The position numbers were made by a program, and so were the translations under genes. From contig NC_045151.1 in NCBI RefSeq assembly GCF_008831285.2, positions 11,832,571-11,896,570 of the forward strand: DNA of 64,000 bases, written 5' to 3'. Source of the stretch: Nymphaea colorata (lineage: Eukaryota; Streptophyta; Magnoliopsida; Nymphaeales; Nymphaeaceae). Shown one piece after another: positions 11,312-24,009 of this stretch (its first letter is position 1; each line of letters starts with the position of its first letter). The notes under the pieces are model-generated. The model was not told the origin of the DNA. It worked only from the letters and a program-made list of their open reading frames with translations, and ran no database searches.

Positions 11312-14300
11312 TGATGGGCTAATCAGTTATGGATTAGAGAAAGACTAAAGGGCATGCGAGAGAAGGGTGAATCAATCCTACGAGAGATGGCTTACTAATG
11401 ATGAGAGGTGGTTCACTAATGGTGTAGGGTGATTGGTAATGACGAGGTGGAGAGATTAAGTGAGGTTAAGGCTGGAGTTACAGGGTTTGAGTCAGTTACA
11501 AGGGATGAAGAGGCTAAGGGGTAGCTACGAGAGTGTAACTTACCTCTTTAATTCTCAATGATGGCAAATTGGAGTGCGCAATGAAGTGAAGGAGGTGCTG
11601 GCTCGTGCATTGGAGACAAAGTGGCTGAGGAGAGCTGGATTGAAGCCACGTGGATGATGGTCGGTTGAGGTTGAGAGGCAATGGGGGGAATGGTAACTCC
11701 CAGCGTTAAGTCAAGGAGCTCAAAAGGGAGCAGCTGCGTGTAATGCTCGCCGCTCGCTTCCTTTCCTTTAAGCTCTTAGGAGTTGGAAAGATGAAGATGT
11801 CCTTACCAATTTAATTCTAACCATGATATTGGATAAAACGAACCATGGGCATTATTGGAAAAGGTGGAATTTGTTGGGACTCCATCGGGTTTCACCGGAA
11901 AAGAAGCAGCGAGCTGATTTCTAGTACCGTGGACAGGATTCCGTTCGAGCGCTGGTTTTCTGCCGTGGATGGATGGAATCGCCTGAAAATTGGCTGCGAG
12001 CTTGCTAAAATCTAGGTGATGCTAATGGAATCGACGAGAGAGTGAATTCGGGCCTGAGTTGTGTCAGATTTCACTTGTTTCTTCCGCCCGATTGTTGAAA
12101 TTCTATTGCCCCACCGTGAACATGATTTTTACTCGATTTTGGATTCAGCGATGGGAATTTCGATCTCCTCTTTTGACAGCAATAACATGGTTTGACTTGA
12201 GTTGGATTGCCGCTGCCGTAGACGAGTTTCCAAGGAGATTAACTGGTCGATTTCGCTGAAATCCTATTGGCCGTCTACCAATGGATTTTAACGAGTTCTC
12301 TCGGTTGCTCACCGTGAAAACAGCCCTCTAAAGAGCTAGCGTCGATCCTCCTTTCCGGCGCTCTATCTCTCTATTTTTGGCAGAGATCAAGTGGCCTACT
12401 AGGGATGATTTCAGCCAGTTCTTTGCTTTGCTCGAGTAGAGCAGGAGCTGGGAGATTTAATGGCACCTACCTCTTCTCTTGCAGCCAGAGTCTCACGCTT
12501 GGGTACTAGGCGACTAGAGCCACGAGTCACTCTCCTCCAAGCCTTCCCGATTTTCTTCTTCAACCTCTAATCCCTTCCATGAGTGAAGGAATTGCACCGA
12601 TAGAATAATCGCAATTCAGTCGAGGGTGTGTGGTGCGTAGGATGAAGGTGCTCCAAGAGGATTTCTGGTGGCCTCAAGAACGTCTTCGAGCTTGTAGTTC
12701 TTCAACCAGAGCCATGGGTTGAAGGTTGGAACTCCGATCACCGTCGGTCGCCGGTGAGGGGAAGATAGAGAGGCGAGAGCCAAATTTCACACGAGAACAA
12801 CTTCTAGTTCTTGATTGCATAATGAAAAACGAACTTACAAAGAGTTTAAATACTAAAACATAGAACCAGATCCCTTACTTAGATCGGGATACTTGCTGAA
12901 ATAAAGACTCGACTATAAGCAAATGCATGAAAGGGAAATCGAGACAAGATGTCTCGGAAGTTCAGTGAGTTTGGCTTCTCCCTCGCGGGTTCAGCCATAT
13001 AACATGCCTAAGTTCGGTCTTAGGCTTGCCACGCGTGGACAGGGTCAGGACTAGACTCAACGTTTGAACTCGCTATAACCGGATCTAGGTCTAGTTCCCA
13101 TGCCTGCTCAGCCTTGAAGTCTTCAGCCCGCTGCTTGCTCTCCGCTGATGATGCTCCGCCCACACTGCTGCATCAACTTCAAATTCTGTGATAGCCTCCC
13201 TTAGCCCATCTACGCTTTCCATTATGTTGGCCGCAAACCTGGCTGAAGGCGCTCGGCTCTCTTGGCCTCGCTCAGCCGAGCTGAACCTGGTTCTTGGCTT
13301 CTCGGTAGGAAGGTCTGCATCAGGAAAAAACTTTGATTTACAACTTCATCGTCACCCCATGTCCCTTAAATAGAGTAAGGGATGAACCTTAGATCTAGAT
13401 CCAATTAAATGAGATTAGGTCTTCCTAGGTTATAACCCATGATTTGGATTTCAAATATAGATGTAGATTTTGAACAAAATGATAATCCAAAACATACTCT
13501 AAACTTTAATTATGTTGGTGAAGGCTGTATGCAAGCCATTGTTGTCCCTTCATCGGCTTCAAGGATTTATTTTGCACGCTCTATCTCCATGAGGTTCAAT
13601 ATCTATGATTGATCCATCGATTGGGGCTTCATAACCTACACTGGACTTCTAATATTCGACAATTAGTGGATACAATCCCTAGCATATATAAGATGGGTCT
13701 CAGCTCACTTTGCTTTAGGTTCTCATAGACGATGATGAGTTTGGCCAAACCACATAAGCTATTCATATCCTGCTTTTGAATATTTGCATTTTTGTACAAT
13801 GTGTCTTTGGTATTTCTCTATAATTTGTTCTAGGACTATATACTGCTAGTTTGCCTATCAAATATGAAACAAAGGCCAAACCTTGTCATGTGCTAAGTCG
13901 CATAAGTCTGGGATCAGGTTTAAGTAAGGCATAAGAGGTGACTGCAAACCCCGCAACTTTAAAAAAAATAGGTAGAAGGGTGCCGCATGGTATGTATGTA
14001 TACAAGCAAAATACCACAAAAAATTTTAAATAAAAGCAACATTTAAATAGACAAGTAATATAAACCACAAAGGCATATGTTAATTACCAATAACTCTCAA
14101 AAACAGAATAAAAACTATGTTACAAACTGGGTAGTTCAAGCAAAAGTAAGTAGTTTGAATCAGTGTTGATCTCAAAAGTGCTAAGGTGCATCCTATGGGT
14201 ATGGGGACCTTAGCCCTATGGGTATGCAGACCTTAGCTGAGTACCCATGAGACTTAGGTCATACATATAGCTATGAAATACAATGCCTTTGAGAAGCAGA

Positions 14301-14363
14301 TGTTGAATACTTTTGTTAAATTCCTAAAGTAAGCCACAACTTCTACTTTGGAAATGGGGACAC
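11312..14363. other. Unassigned intergenic/repeat-like DNA
   Basis: This continues the unit that flanks the hAT insertion on the left (g/a-rich words such as aggtgg, gagaggtgg). Around 12780-13000 the texture resembles retroelement LTR or leader sequence. Small ORFs at 12059-12259, 13188-13373 and 13886-14068 carry no recognisable motif. No LTR borders, RNA genes or conserved coding region seen. Confidence 0.4.
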
Positions 14364-14659
14364 TAAGGCTGTACACCGAGCCAGTAGCCCGTCATGCTTT
14401 CAGTCTCTCGGCCCCTGGTCAGGTTGGTAGAAAAGGGTTCAGGCAAGCCCGGGTCAACATTGAGCCACCCTGGGCCTTACTTGGCCAAATAAAATATATT
14501 ATAATTAGTATTTTAAGAATATTTTTATATGTATATATGTATAACATAAATATTTTAATTTTTTTTTGTTAAAACTAAACCAGCACTGGCCGTGCCTGGA
14601 ACGGCTGTCTAAATAGGGCTCCAACCGGCCTGGCTTGGCCCAGCCTTATTCCAGCCCTA
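14364..14659. mobile_element. Degenerate hAT-type MITE, about 296 bp
   Basis: The left end starts taaggctgtacacc and the right end, reverse-complemented, starts tagggctggaataaggctgg, giving a short imperfect inverted repeat of the TAGGGCTG type. GC-rich arms (agcccg, ggcccag, ccggcctggcttgg) flank an AT-rich core. The candidate target duplication, ggggacac against gagtatac, matches at only 5 of 8 positions, so borders are tentative. Confidence 0.5.
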
Positions 14660-17600
14660 GAGTATACCAAAGAAACACGTCATTTAGACCTTTGAGCCCC
14701 TTAGTTCACACAAGGGCCAGACAAGTAGCTATACAGACCTTTGCTTCTTGTCGTTATTTTAATATTAGTTAGTTGTTTTCTATTCAAAATATCTAAATGA
14801 TCATTTTATTGTGTAAAAAATCCCCAATGACATCCCCATTTTGAAAAAGAACATGGCTTAATTTCTTGATTGAATTTGTTTCTTGTGTCACAAAGTCCAC
14901 TTGGGCCACATGCGGTTGTCTTGGCCCCTACAGGTTATGTGTTAAGCTCCAACCAAACATGCACACATGAACAAGTATTTAAAGCTCAGTAAAATTAGTA
15001 AGTCTGCTTACTTTTTTCCATAGTTAGAAGACATTTTTTAGATTAGGTGTTTCGTATACGTGTTGTTTTTAAGAAGTTGAAAATTAGGAGCACAAATTGC
15101 ACAAAATACTTGATGGTGAAAAACTGAAACTTTTGCAGTAAACTAATCTAATTAGTATAAAGCATTTTCATGTAATATGTAAGATTGGCAAAAAATCATC
15201 AACTGCTTGGCTTTTGGTTTATGGAGGACCAAAGAAGTAGCCACATCGAGGAAGTATCTTGTCTGGGGAAGTTATAATCAACCCGAAAATTGCATTATTC
15301 TGGCTGTAAATACTGACTGCGCAGATGCTACCTCCACTCTTATAAACATTTCAAATTTACAAAAAATAATAATAATCAATATATATTTGTGTACATAAGA
15401 AATGAGGAAATCAAGTTCTCCTAAACTTTCCCTTTCTCTTCTCTTTCTCTCTCATTGTCCTCTCCCCACCCCTTAGTGGCAGCAGGAGCATGGAGAGAGA
15501 ACCTGTCTCCCCAGAAGGAGAGGTTGTGATAAAATTGACACAAAGTGGGGGAGAGAGAGGAGGGAATATGAGGACGGGGAATTTTAGTATCATAGGAAAC
15601 TGGTGCAATTCTCCCTTTCCTTTATCTATATTGATGGAAATCGGATTTGGATCCACTAGAATGGGGAAACGGACCCGATTTTTTTTCCAAATTCAAACTT
15701 GAATTTTTTTTTTAATTCAAAGCTTGAACACGTAGATGGAGTGTTTATTATAGAACTGTATAAATAAGGGTAGATATCTGAGTTCAGAAACTGAAAACTA
15801 AAAGTTAGCCCCTACTTTCTACAAAGGAAACTGAGCAAAGAGTGTCCACTGTCTTCTTTTTACAAGTAGATTTGCAGAAACATACATTTCTCCGGTTCTC
15901 TAAGAATCGTTACCTTGTTATATCCATCTTTGCGCAACGACCTTTGGCAAACTTCTTCTCCATTAAGGTACAATTCTTGACTTGAATTACATTTAATTTT
16001 TCTGTATATATATATATATATCAAACTAATTCTCTATTCAAGTATAACTGTTGACTTGAATTATATTTAAATTTTCCATATACATTATATTTGGCAATAT
16101 TAATCACACGATCATTTTGTAATTGAAATTATAATACGTCCTAGCTCCTAGAAAATGCTTTTTGTTTGAGGGTGTAGGTCTATCTGAAGGGCCGTACATG
16201 TTCGTCTCCCGTGGAAAATTATCACCGATTTCGAAAGCATAGACAGGTAGATGTGTCCTTCACCGTATTGTATTTTGACGCCGGCCCATTTCCGTCCTTG
16301 TCTTATATAAGCTAAGCTAGGTCAGAAGCCTAGCTAGTAGCCATGTAATTAAAAGTTTGCTTGGGTAGGTGTAAGGTGTGTGTATTTTAGCAACTCTCCA
16401 GTTCCCGAAATTTAGCAGCAGGAGTCAATTGGGCATGTTTTTATATGGGTTGGAGGGACGTGGAACGGGAACCGTGACTCTTCATTCTAGAAACATGGCA
16501 TGTGACTGCATCCCCCGTTGCCTTCAGATTTATTTGTCCTACTGTTTGGACAGTTGCGGCCCGATTTGTCTGCCCCAAGGATTTCAAATCTACGCTCCCC
16601 ACAAACTTTGCCCCTCCCTAATCATTTTACTTATGAATTCCTACCCTTCTCTCTCTTACTCACATATTTCATTATATATATATATATATATATATCAAAT
16701 GTTGCCACTGGATAAAAATTGAAAAGCTGTCACTAGAAACCAATTTTGTTAGGAGCATGCTTCTAGTCATGTATTTTAAGTTTTAGTCATTCAATAAAAC
16801 TTGACATATTACGTGGTTGAATCTTTTATGTGCGTGTGTGTGTGTTCCAAAAGAGGATGAGTGAAATTTTAGTTGAGTTGTAAGATTAATTGCAGCTCAT
16901 CGGAGGCCTGCATCAATGTTCTCCTTGAGTGGATGATACCAAACACGCTGAGTTGGTTCTGTTCGTTCTCTTGTCCGGTTGGCGATGGGTTTTTGAACCA
17001 CAAAAGCGAGAAAAGGAAAAAAAAAGAAAAGAGGAAAGTGATTTAGACATCTGCAGACCATTGGATTCTTCAAGGAGACAGATGCAAATGAGTCTTGCTG
17101 GCATCCACCTCATTAAGCTTTTGAGTTAAGCAATCCATTAAATGCCGAGGACCCAGGCTTGTTGCACCTCCACCTCCCCTGCCAAATCAAACAGTGGATT
17201 CCTCTCAGATCCGCAATCGTCGTTTTCATGTAACATCCTCATCAGTTTCTTCCTTTTTCCTCTCTGCCAAGAGAATATCTTCACTTTTTATCCTGCCCAC
17301 TGAACATTTTATGTGCTTGTAGTACTCTTAAGATAAAATTGTGTGTGTATATATATATATATATATTCATCTCCACACTTTCTTCTTTTTTTCTTGTTTA
17401 ATTTGGGAACTATCATGGCTTCAACGAACTACCAATCAAAGATTTTCAATCTTTTTGTCCCATTTTTTGAGTCACATTCATGGAATGATAATATTGTGTT
17501 ACTATTGCCAAACAGCCTCTAAATGTTCGTCTTCTGAATGTTGGAGGATCTCACCTATTCTTGGAGAACTCATGCAACACAGCTCCTTGAAGAGTATATC

Positions 17601-17937
17601 TGTTGTTGGATAACCAACCCAGCCAATCCCCCGCATAATTGTTAATTATCAATTATTATTGTAGCACTATCGGTAGATTGTTCTAAAAAAAGTGCTCAAC
17701 AAGTTTATTTTAACCATGCTTAATCTAGAAATTCGGGTCAAAGTCAAAAATTGAATTTGGTTCAGATAATGGCCAGCCTTCCTTTCATGAAATGACTTAA
17801 CTTTTCATTGTGATAAAAATGCTTGCACATCTTAATTAAGCATTTATACGGAGAAGTTTGTTAACATGTAGGCATGTTTAGGGGGGCAAGCTCTTAATTA
17901 AGACTTTTGAACTTGACTGAGTTGAATTTGGCGACAC
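14660..17937. other. Intergenic DNA, no gene recognised
   Basis: AT-rich with a CT/GA-rich stretch at 15400-15560 and TA microsatellites near 16009-16020, 16673-16695 and 17348-17367. A tatataagc word at 16303 resembles a TATA box, but nothing downstream reads as a gene: the ORF at 16378-16722 is split across low-complexity sequence and ends in a TA repeat. No conserved domain found. Confidence 0.4.
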
Positions 17938-18191
17938 GGCTCTGATACCATGAAGAAACAAATGATAAAAGCACAGAAAGAAGAAGAGAAGACCAAAGTT
18001 CCAACGTGGTTGAGCGTCATTCAGCATCTATTAGTCCCACTTCTCTCCCTCAACACAAGTCAACGTAGAGTCTCAGATTTCTTGATATATATAGATTTCC
18101 TTTACAAAATGAGATCTTTTTTCAGAAAGGGAATTACATTAAGGATTTGACAAGCCAACTGGAGCTGTTATATAGCACAGCCAACTCCAAC
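17938..18191 (-). mobile_element. LTR fragment with tRNA-iMet primer-binding site
   Basis: On the minus strand, a sequence ending tttgtttcttca is followed at once by TGGTATCAGAGCC (plus coordinates 17938-17950), the primer-binding site complementary to plant initiator-Met tRNA used by copia and other LTR elements. The LTR-like block would cover about 17951-18191 on the plus strand (roughly 240 bp); its far end near ccaactccaac is uncertain and lacks a clean terminal dinucleotide. No coding sequence follows on the PBS side, and no partner LTR was found, so this is a truncated element or a TRIM-like remnant. Confidence 0.6.
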
Positions 18192-19053
18192 TTGACTTGA
18201 ATAATTTTTTATTCAAGTCTGATTCATTTGTAAACTAGTCGATCTTGAGCTTAACTGAAAACTAGAGCGCATAAACTAGTCGAATTTGAGTTATATGAAC
18301 TCGACTCAATAAACTCAAGTTTTTTGTAATTTTCAAACTTAAAACATAAAGTCAAATAGGGATTTGGTAAACAAGCTTAAACAAGTCGAGCTTGTGCGAC
18401 CTTGCACAGCTTGACTCTGCTGAAGCTGAGAATTTTATGAGTCGAGTCAAGCTGACCCGGCATGGCATGAGTTCAACTCAGCTAGTGTACAACCACAATG
18501 TCATCAAAATTTCTTTACGGCCGACCTTATCTTCGGCAATTCGTTCGTACAAACGTAGACTAGAATCTAAAAGAAATCTGAATCTGAGTCAAATCTGTGA
18601 TAGAAAATCCAAGTCCAATACGACTATGTGTTGGGACGACCGCGTTCGAGTCAAAAAAGTCTAGTTGCCTTTGAATCTTGCTTGCAAGAAATCTTTCAAA
18701 CTCGAAATATTATCCGTTTAAGAGTCGTGTATTAGACGGCATGTGCTCATTCACAAAACTTCAAAGATCCAATGTTCGTAGGCAATGCAATTGATTCGGG
18801 TCAGATCAGACACCCCTCTATGTCCAATCCATTTGCACCGGCGAAGACTGGTAAGGAAGTAGTCGAAGGAAGATCGGAAGCAACCGACGAAGAAGTAAGA
18901 TGGGGAATCTGTTCGTGACAGAGGGAACAAGTGCGAGAGCGACTACTGCCGGTGGCCACTGACTCTGACCACCGGCTTTAATCCTGCAGTGTGTCAAAGG
19001 GAACTCTAATTTAGATAACTGGTGGAAGCACTCGAGCCCCTTTAAGCTGTAGA
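18192..19053. other. Decayed repeat DNA, no gene
   Basis: 18190-18500 contains many gtcgagctt/actcgactca words like the interiors of the nearby MITEs but has no matching ends, so it may be a broken MITE into which the LTR fragment at 17938 inserted. The ORF at 18392-18664 has no recognisable motif. Confidence 0.4.
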
Positions 19054-19447
19054 TAGGGTGAACAACAAGTCGAGCTACTTAAGCTCGGCTCGTGAACGAG
19101 TTTGAGCTTAACGAGTCGAGCTCGAATTCATGAGTCTACTCGTTCAAATAATGGAGTTGAGTTCGAGTTCAACACATAACTGTCAAGTCGAGCTCATGCT
19201 TTAATCGAGTTTGTTGAGCCTTAATCAAGTCGATATATTCAAAAAAGTTCAATTAATCGAGTCGAGCTCTAGTTCAACACATAACGATAAATATCAATTC
19301 TATTCAAACGAGTTTGTCAAACTTTAATGGAGTTGAGCTCAACACGTAACAGCCGAGTCGAGCCCAAGCTGCTTCCGCCGAAAGATTCTTGGGCTGCCAA
19401 GTTTGATCTGACTGAACTCGGGCTCGACTCGGCTTGTGTTCACCCTA
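19054..19447. mobile_element. hAT-type MITE, 394 bp
   Basis: Starts tagggtgaacaacaagtcg; the other end reverse-complemented starts tagggtgaacacaagccgag. Perfect 8-bp target duplication gctgtaga at 19046-19053 and 19448-19455. The interior consists of diverged gtcgagctcg and ttcgagttcaacacataac words, some repeated, with no coding potential. Related in design to 7634-8099 and 23508-24009. Confidence 0.92.
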
Positions 19448-19645
19448 GCTGTAGATTGTATATAGCAAGTTGAATTGTTGCATTTGCGTTCTAATGCAAC
19501 CGGGCGGTAAGGCGGCTCATATAAAAAGGGTTTGAGTTTTGAATCCCCATAATTGTTGCAACGTTTGGTGCCCTACTCTCTAGGTTATAAACCGTGGCAC
19601 AGAAGATCATAAACTTTACGTTTACCCGTGTTTTGAAGCAGTTAT

Positions 19646-19789
19646 TAGGGGCAGGGGCCAAAATATCGTTTTTTAAATGTTTATATATAACAAATAAAAT
19701 TTTTTAAAATTTACATGTAATTTTTTTAGAAAACAAAGAAATTGAGGTAGGACCAAGGCCCATGGGAGTCCCCCTTGGCTCTGCCTCTT
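19646..19789. mobile_element. Degenerate small MITE of the caggggcggagc family
   Basis: Begins taggggcaggggcc and ends ttggctctgcctctt, imperfect inverted ends of the same kind as the roughly 180-bp elements at 27991, 34543 and 61417. The internal order is also shared: AT-rich block with ttttaaaatttacatgtaa, then a ggaccaaggcccatgggag region before the right end. No target duplication can be recognised and it is shorter than its relatives. Confidence 0.5.
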
Positions 19790-20869
19790 TTGTGGACCTA
19801 AGAGGCAAGGGTGGATGTCTTAATCGAGCGGTGAGATTCTTTCCCATTCAATTAAAACTCAAGAATTTGAATCAAAGAACTGTCATTTTAATACAATTAT
19901 AGCGTGCTTCCCTTGTTACAATATTAACACAGCGTAGAGAATTTTCAAGAAGGCAAAGGAAATTCAATCCATATATATGGCTTAGTTCATGAGTCAGGAT
20001 CGCAAGGTAACAATGAAAATGGCTGGGTGTGGGTGCGGGTGCAGGTGCGGGTGCGGTCCAACAGGTCTACCGTCGATGGTTAACCCCAGCCACGCTACTC
20101 AATCACTCCGAAGACCTGTACATGACAGAGACCCCAAATGGTAAAGAAAGGGATCATTCATCTCAAAGCAAAACCAAGCGCTTCCCATTTCTCATCCAAA
20201 CATGCCACATTTAAAAAACCAAGTTTCTACATGTCTCAAATATGTGGGACTTCGATTTTTAGTATGTAAAGGGGTTAGCACAATAGACAGAGTGGACCAT
20301 CAGTTTTTATTTTAAATCTTGAATGCATCAACTCTATATGCCACAAAATGAGGGGCTACCAAGGTCTAAGTTGAAATGCTACGAACTTGATATCTTGAAT
20401 TATTAAAATCAAACCGTGTAAATATTGAAACCAGACTCCATACCCTTATACCTTAAAAAATGAGGACTTAGATAGAGCTTTATATGAGCTATATATGTGC
20501 TTAGAATAGCAGGTTGAATTAAGAGCTTATAGAAAAGCAGGTTTTTAATTTGTTTTTTATAAAAATTATTATTTATGTTTTAAGGTGTTAAGACGCTACA
20601 TTTAAGTTAAAAAGTACACTATTTTTAAGTGACTTATGACATTGGCCTTTAAGGCTTGCTGTATGAATGAACATTTCATTCATTATATATATATATATAT
20701 ATCGGACGGAACCAGGATTTTTTTCCGAACCAAACGAAAGAGGCTGGGTTTTTTAGGTTTGATTTGGGTAGGGTCAAATTCAACTCACAACTAAAAAGTA
20801 AAATACGTAATACAACAAAATTTTTTTATTTTTTTACAATGTATTTTTTTTTTTTTCAATTCATTAGTG
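19790..20869. other. Intergenic DNA, no gene seen
   Basis: Includes a short tgcgggtgcagg-type repeat at about 20027-20058, an AT-rich interval and a TA microsatellite at 20683-20702. No coding region recognised. Confidence 0.4.
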
Positions 20870-22020
20870 TGGGGAGCGGCCCCCGAGCTGGCGAACGCGT
20901 CGAGGTCAGGTCGACGAGAAGACAAAAAAGACCGGAAAAGCGAAAATAAAGGGTGAAAGAGTCATTCTGCAAAAGCGGAGCGGTGATGGAAAGGTGACGG
21001 TTGAGGGAGGGGGAAGGTGATTGAAGGCGGGCAACTGAGGGAGCCTCAACGAGCACGTGGGCGGGGGCCCCACTCCCTCCTTTAAGGGCCCCACCAATAA
21101 AGACAAACCTCTTCCTCCATGTCGGGTGCCACGTCAGATTCTTTTTATTTGGGTAAGGTCACGGACCGTCAGCCTTTTCGGTACCCTTCCGTACGTACTC
21201 CCCATTTCGGGAAACGGTCCCCGACGACCTCTCCTCCTTCTTTAAAGACGACTCCCGAAGGGTCACCCCTACAACCAAAATGCCTAAACTACCCCTCACT
21301 CTGACCATGGATTTTATTTTTCTCCAGGAAAGCTTTTTCCCATCAAACGCCGACCTTGATACTGGATCCGGGTCTAGTTTTCTCACCATCAAATGGAATA
21401 AGACATCGCCAGCTTTATTGCGGTTACAGTACTTCCCTTTCTCCTACGTTTGCCTCTTGCTAATTTTCGCATGGATCAAATTCCAAGGACGCCTTAATTT
21501 TGCATTGGTTGCCCCATTTTCCAGAAACGGTGGGAAAACCAGAGCGACGCGTTTGGCCTTTCTCAACCGCTTTCCTATGCCACAGGCAGCCCTCCATAAA
21601 TAAGAGGGTAGTTTCGTCCTTTCTCCGGACCCGCGCACATGCAGCCATTAATGGTGAGCTTTCCTTCCTGTACTGGCTCGTACCACATTCGTCCGTCGCC
21701 CGCGAGAGTGAAGACCTTCGGGTTGAAGGCTGGACTGGTAATTTCAAATCGACGCGTTTTCCAACGCGAGCGAGTAAGGAGATGGCCAGTTTCAACGCCG
21801 CGCCGCCCATGGCCATGGCCATAGACGTAGAGCCGGGGGAAGCCGTAGGGCCCGGGCGGTTGGCCGAGGGAAGGGCAGGTCGTGGTCACGCCCCTGCCTG
21901 TAACGCAGACGGCTCCCTGTGGCCGTGGCCGGAGCCCGGCAGAGGCTGTCTCAACAGCTTGCGTCGTGGCTCCATCTTCCGCCCCCCACAATCATAACTC
22001 GTATTGGCACCCCTCTGCGC
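20870..22020. other. GC- and CpG-rich island, promoter-like, no gene identified
   Basis: Composition changes sharply from the AT-rich surroundings: many CG dinucleotides, a CACGTG G-box at 21054-21059, a ccacgtca word near 21128 and a TATA-like cataaataag at about 21596-21605. ORFs of 60-165 codons run on both strands in several frames (for example 21500-21997 plus, 21460-21822 and 21575-21991 minus), as expected for GC-rich noncoding DNA. None shows a known domain. It may be an orphan or relic promoter/5' region, or a first exon whose gene is lost. Both readings are inference. Confidence 0.4.
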
Positions 22021-23499
22021 GTAAGCATCGTTATTTCTGTTTTTTCTTTCTTTTATCTCTCTCTCTCTCGGCCCAGCACGCATCATACGAACTGAAAAAA
22101 AGTTTCCTTTAAATTTTTTACCAAATCAATATCAAAATCATATAAACGGGGAACTGAGATGGATTTTTCAAGTAAAAATAACAATGCCTGAGAAAGGTAA
22201 CTTGTTTTTTTTTGCGGTCCTTCTTAAATTCACAAAGCATATTTTAGGACATTTTACGGTAACCATTCTAAGATTCGAACACAAGTTTTTAGAAAAGCTG
22301 AACCACTTAAAGATAAAAATCATAGCTTAGTATTAGCTGGTCTTTAATTCAATTCTGGTAAACATTATGCTCTTACTTTCTAAGATGGTGAGGATGTAAC
22401 ATTTAAGTTAATGAATGTACGAGACAATCTAAACTCCTGAAAGAAGAGGAATGGGGTCTTTTGGCTTTTCCCCTAATAATAAGAAGAACCTCCCTCTCTT
22501 CCAAAGTAAAATAACAAAAAAAATTAATTATAATTATAATGTAAGAAAATGTTGTATGTCTCCATTCAATTGGACTTCAACAATGAGTCAGTATCTCTTT
22601 TTGAAATATTTTTTTCAGGTAAACTTGATGCTTACAATTCACGGTTCAAATGATGCCAGATCGGACCCGTTGGATTTGAAATACCAGACACCCAAAACTC
22701 CACTCGTTGGAATGATTGGATCTGATCTTTTTCACTTTAAAGTGCCTTTTCCTTTTGTTATTTGCTGAAAGGGCGTTCCGAAAAGAAACACCAAGTACAC
22801 GCACGCTGACAGCTAATATATTGTGGCACAGCAAAACTTTGTTGGAGTGTTTGAATGATGACTAATAATGAAATATAACCGGTGGCATTTATGGCATTTA
22901 ATTTCTATCATTGGAGTTGCATCGATGTGATACATGACTTACTTCGTAACCATAAACATTGTTGCTGAATTTTCAAATATTAGGACGCAAAAGTAAGTTA
23001 GATATGGAGAATTCCAAATCAAGGACAAGACAAATCCAGATTTGGCGCGTTCTTCGGGGGCTTAAGCTTCAGGCCAGACATAACTGAAATCCAGATCCAA
23101 ACACACTTCCAATTACCCATCTTACTTGAAACGGGGCGGGATCCGACTTGGTAACCGTTAAATCCATTTCGAGTCCGACCCGTAATGACGATCACTCTAG
23201 CTGACGAAATTGCCCTCAGGTGTCCGTTCGTGTACGGAAGAGGACCTTTCCCCGTATTTGGTAATACCGTAGCCGTGGTGGGGTGGAGGACAGTTTTGGC
23301 ATAGAAAAAGGCAGGTGACAGCGACACGCTTCTTGATGGCTTGTGGGGACATAAATAGAAGCGGCTTCGACCATACCGCCTCGCGGTTCCGTTACATGGC
23401 GTTGGCCAACCGAAATTACCAAAATGGGGCAGCATGTTCTCTCACTGACAAGAAGATGAAATGAAAATCCAAGAATTACCGAACATCAGATTTCATTCA
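22021..23499. other. Intergenic DNA, no gene seen
   Basis: A CT run at 22050-22070 is followed by AT-rich sequence. A second moderately GC-rich patch at about 23030-23440 contains an acataaatagaag TATA-like word near 23350 and a minus-strand ORF (23019-23435, 138 codons) with no recognisable domain. Nothing here supports a gene call. Confidence 0.4.
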
Positions 23500-23507
23500 A
23501 TGGCATT

Positions 23508-24009
23508 TAGGGCTGCACAACTAGCGGAGCTAACCCGAGATCGACTCTAACTCGCTTAAAAAAACTCACCCTCTTGTTGAGCTTACAAAGATACTTAAAA
23601 CAAAAAACGAGTGAAGTTTGAGTTTGAGAAACTTGATTTGTTTATATTCGACTCGACTCACAAACTGGTACTCTATAGTCAAAACCGGTTTCACAAGTTA
23701 CACGAATTAAACGAGTTACAAAAGTTAATGCTTACACGAGTTGAACGAGTTAAAGCTTACATAAGTTACCGTTAAATAAGTTAATGCCTAAATGAGTTAA
23801 ACGAGTCGAGTTCTAGCTCGATTTTGTGTAGTCGAGTTTGAGCTTGTTACAAGGAGCTTGAGTCAAATTCGAATCAAGTTCGAGCTCGAGTCAAATTCGA
23901 ATCGAGTTCGAGCTCGAGTTTCTTGAGCCAAGTTGAGCTCGAGTTTCTTGAGCCGACTCGAGCTCGAGCTGGCCAAACTCGTGCTCGACTCAGTTCGTAT
24001 GCAGCCCTA
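23508..24009. mobile_element. hAT-type MITE, 502 bp
   Basis: Ends are tagggctgca on the left and tgcagcccta on the right, a perfect 10-bp inverted repeat. The 8-bp target duplication atggcatt is perfect (23500-23507 and 24010-24017). The interior is dominated by cgagctcgag, gagttcgagc and gagttaaacgag words, with near-tandem copies of tcaaattcgaatc at about 23870-23905. No coding capacity. Confidence 0.95.

Noticed and set aside
16378-16722. 114-codon plus ORF after a TATA-like word
   Set aside because: Runs into a TA microsatellite (Tyr-Ile repeats) and has no motif or homologue I recognise.
21460-21997. Long ORFs on both strands (up to 165 codons) in the GC-rich island
   Set aside because: Several frames are open at once on both strands, which is an effect of GC-rich composition; none has a recognisable domain.
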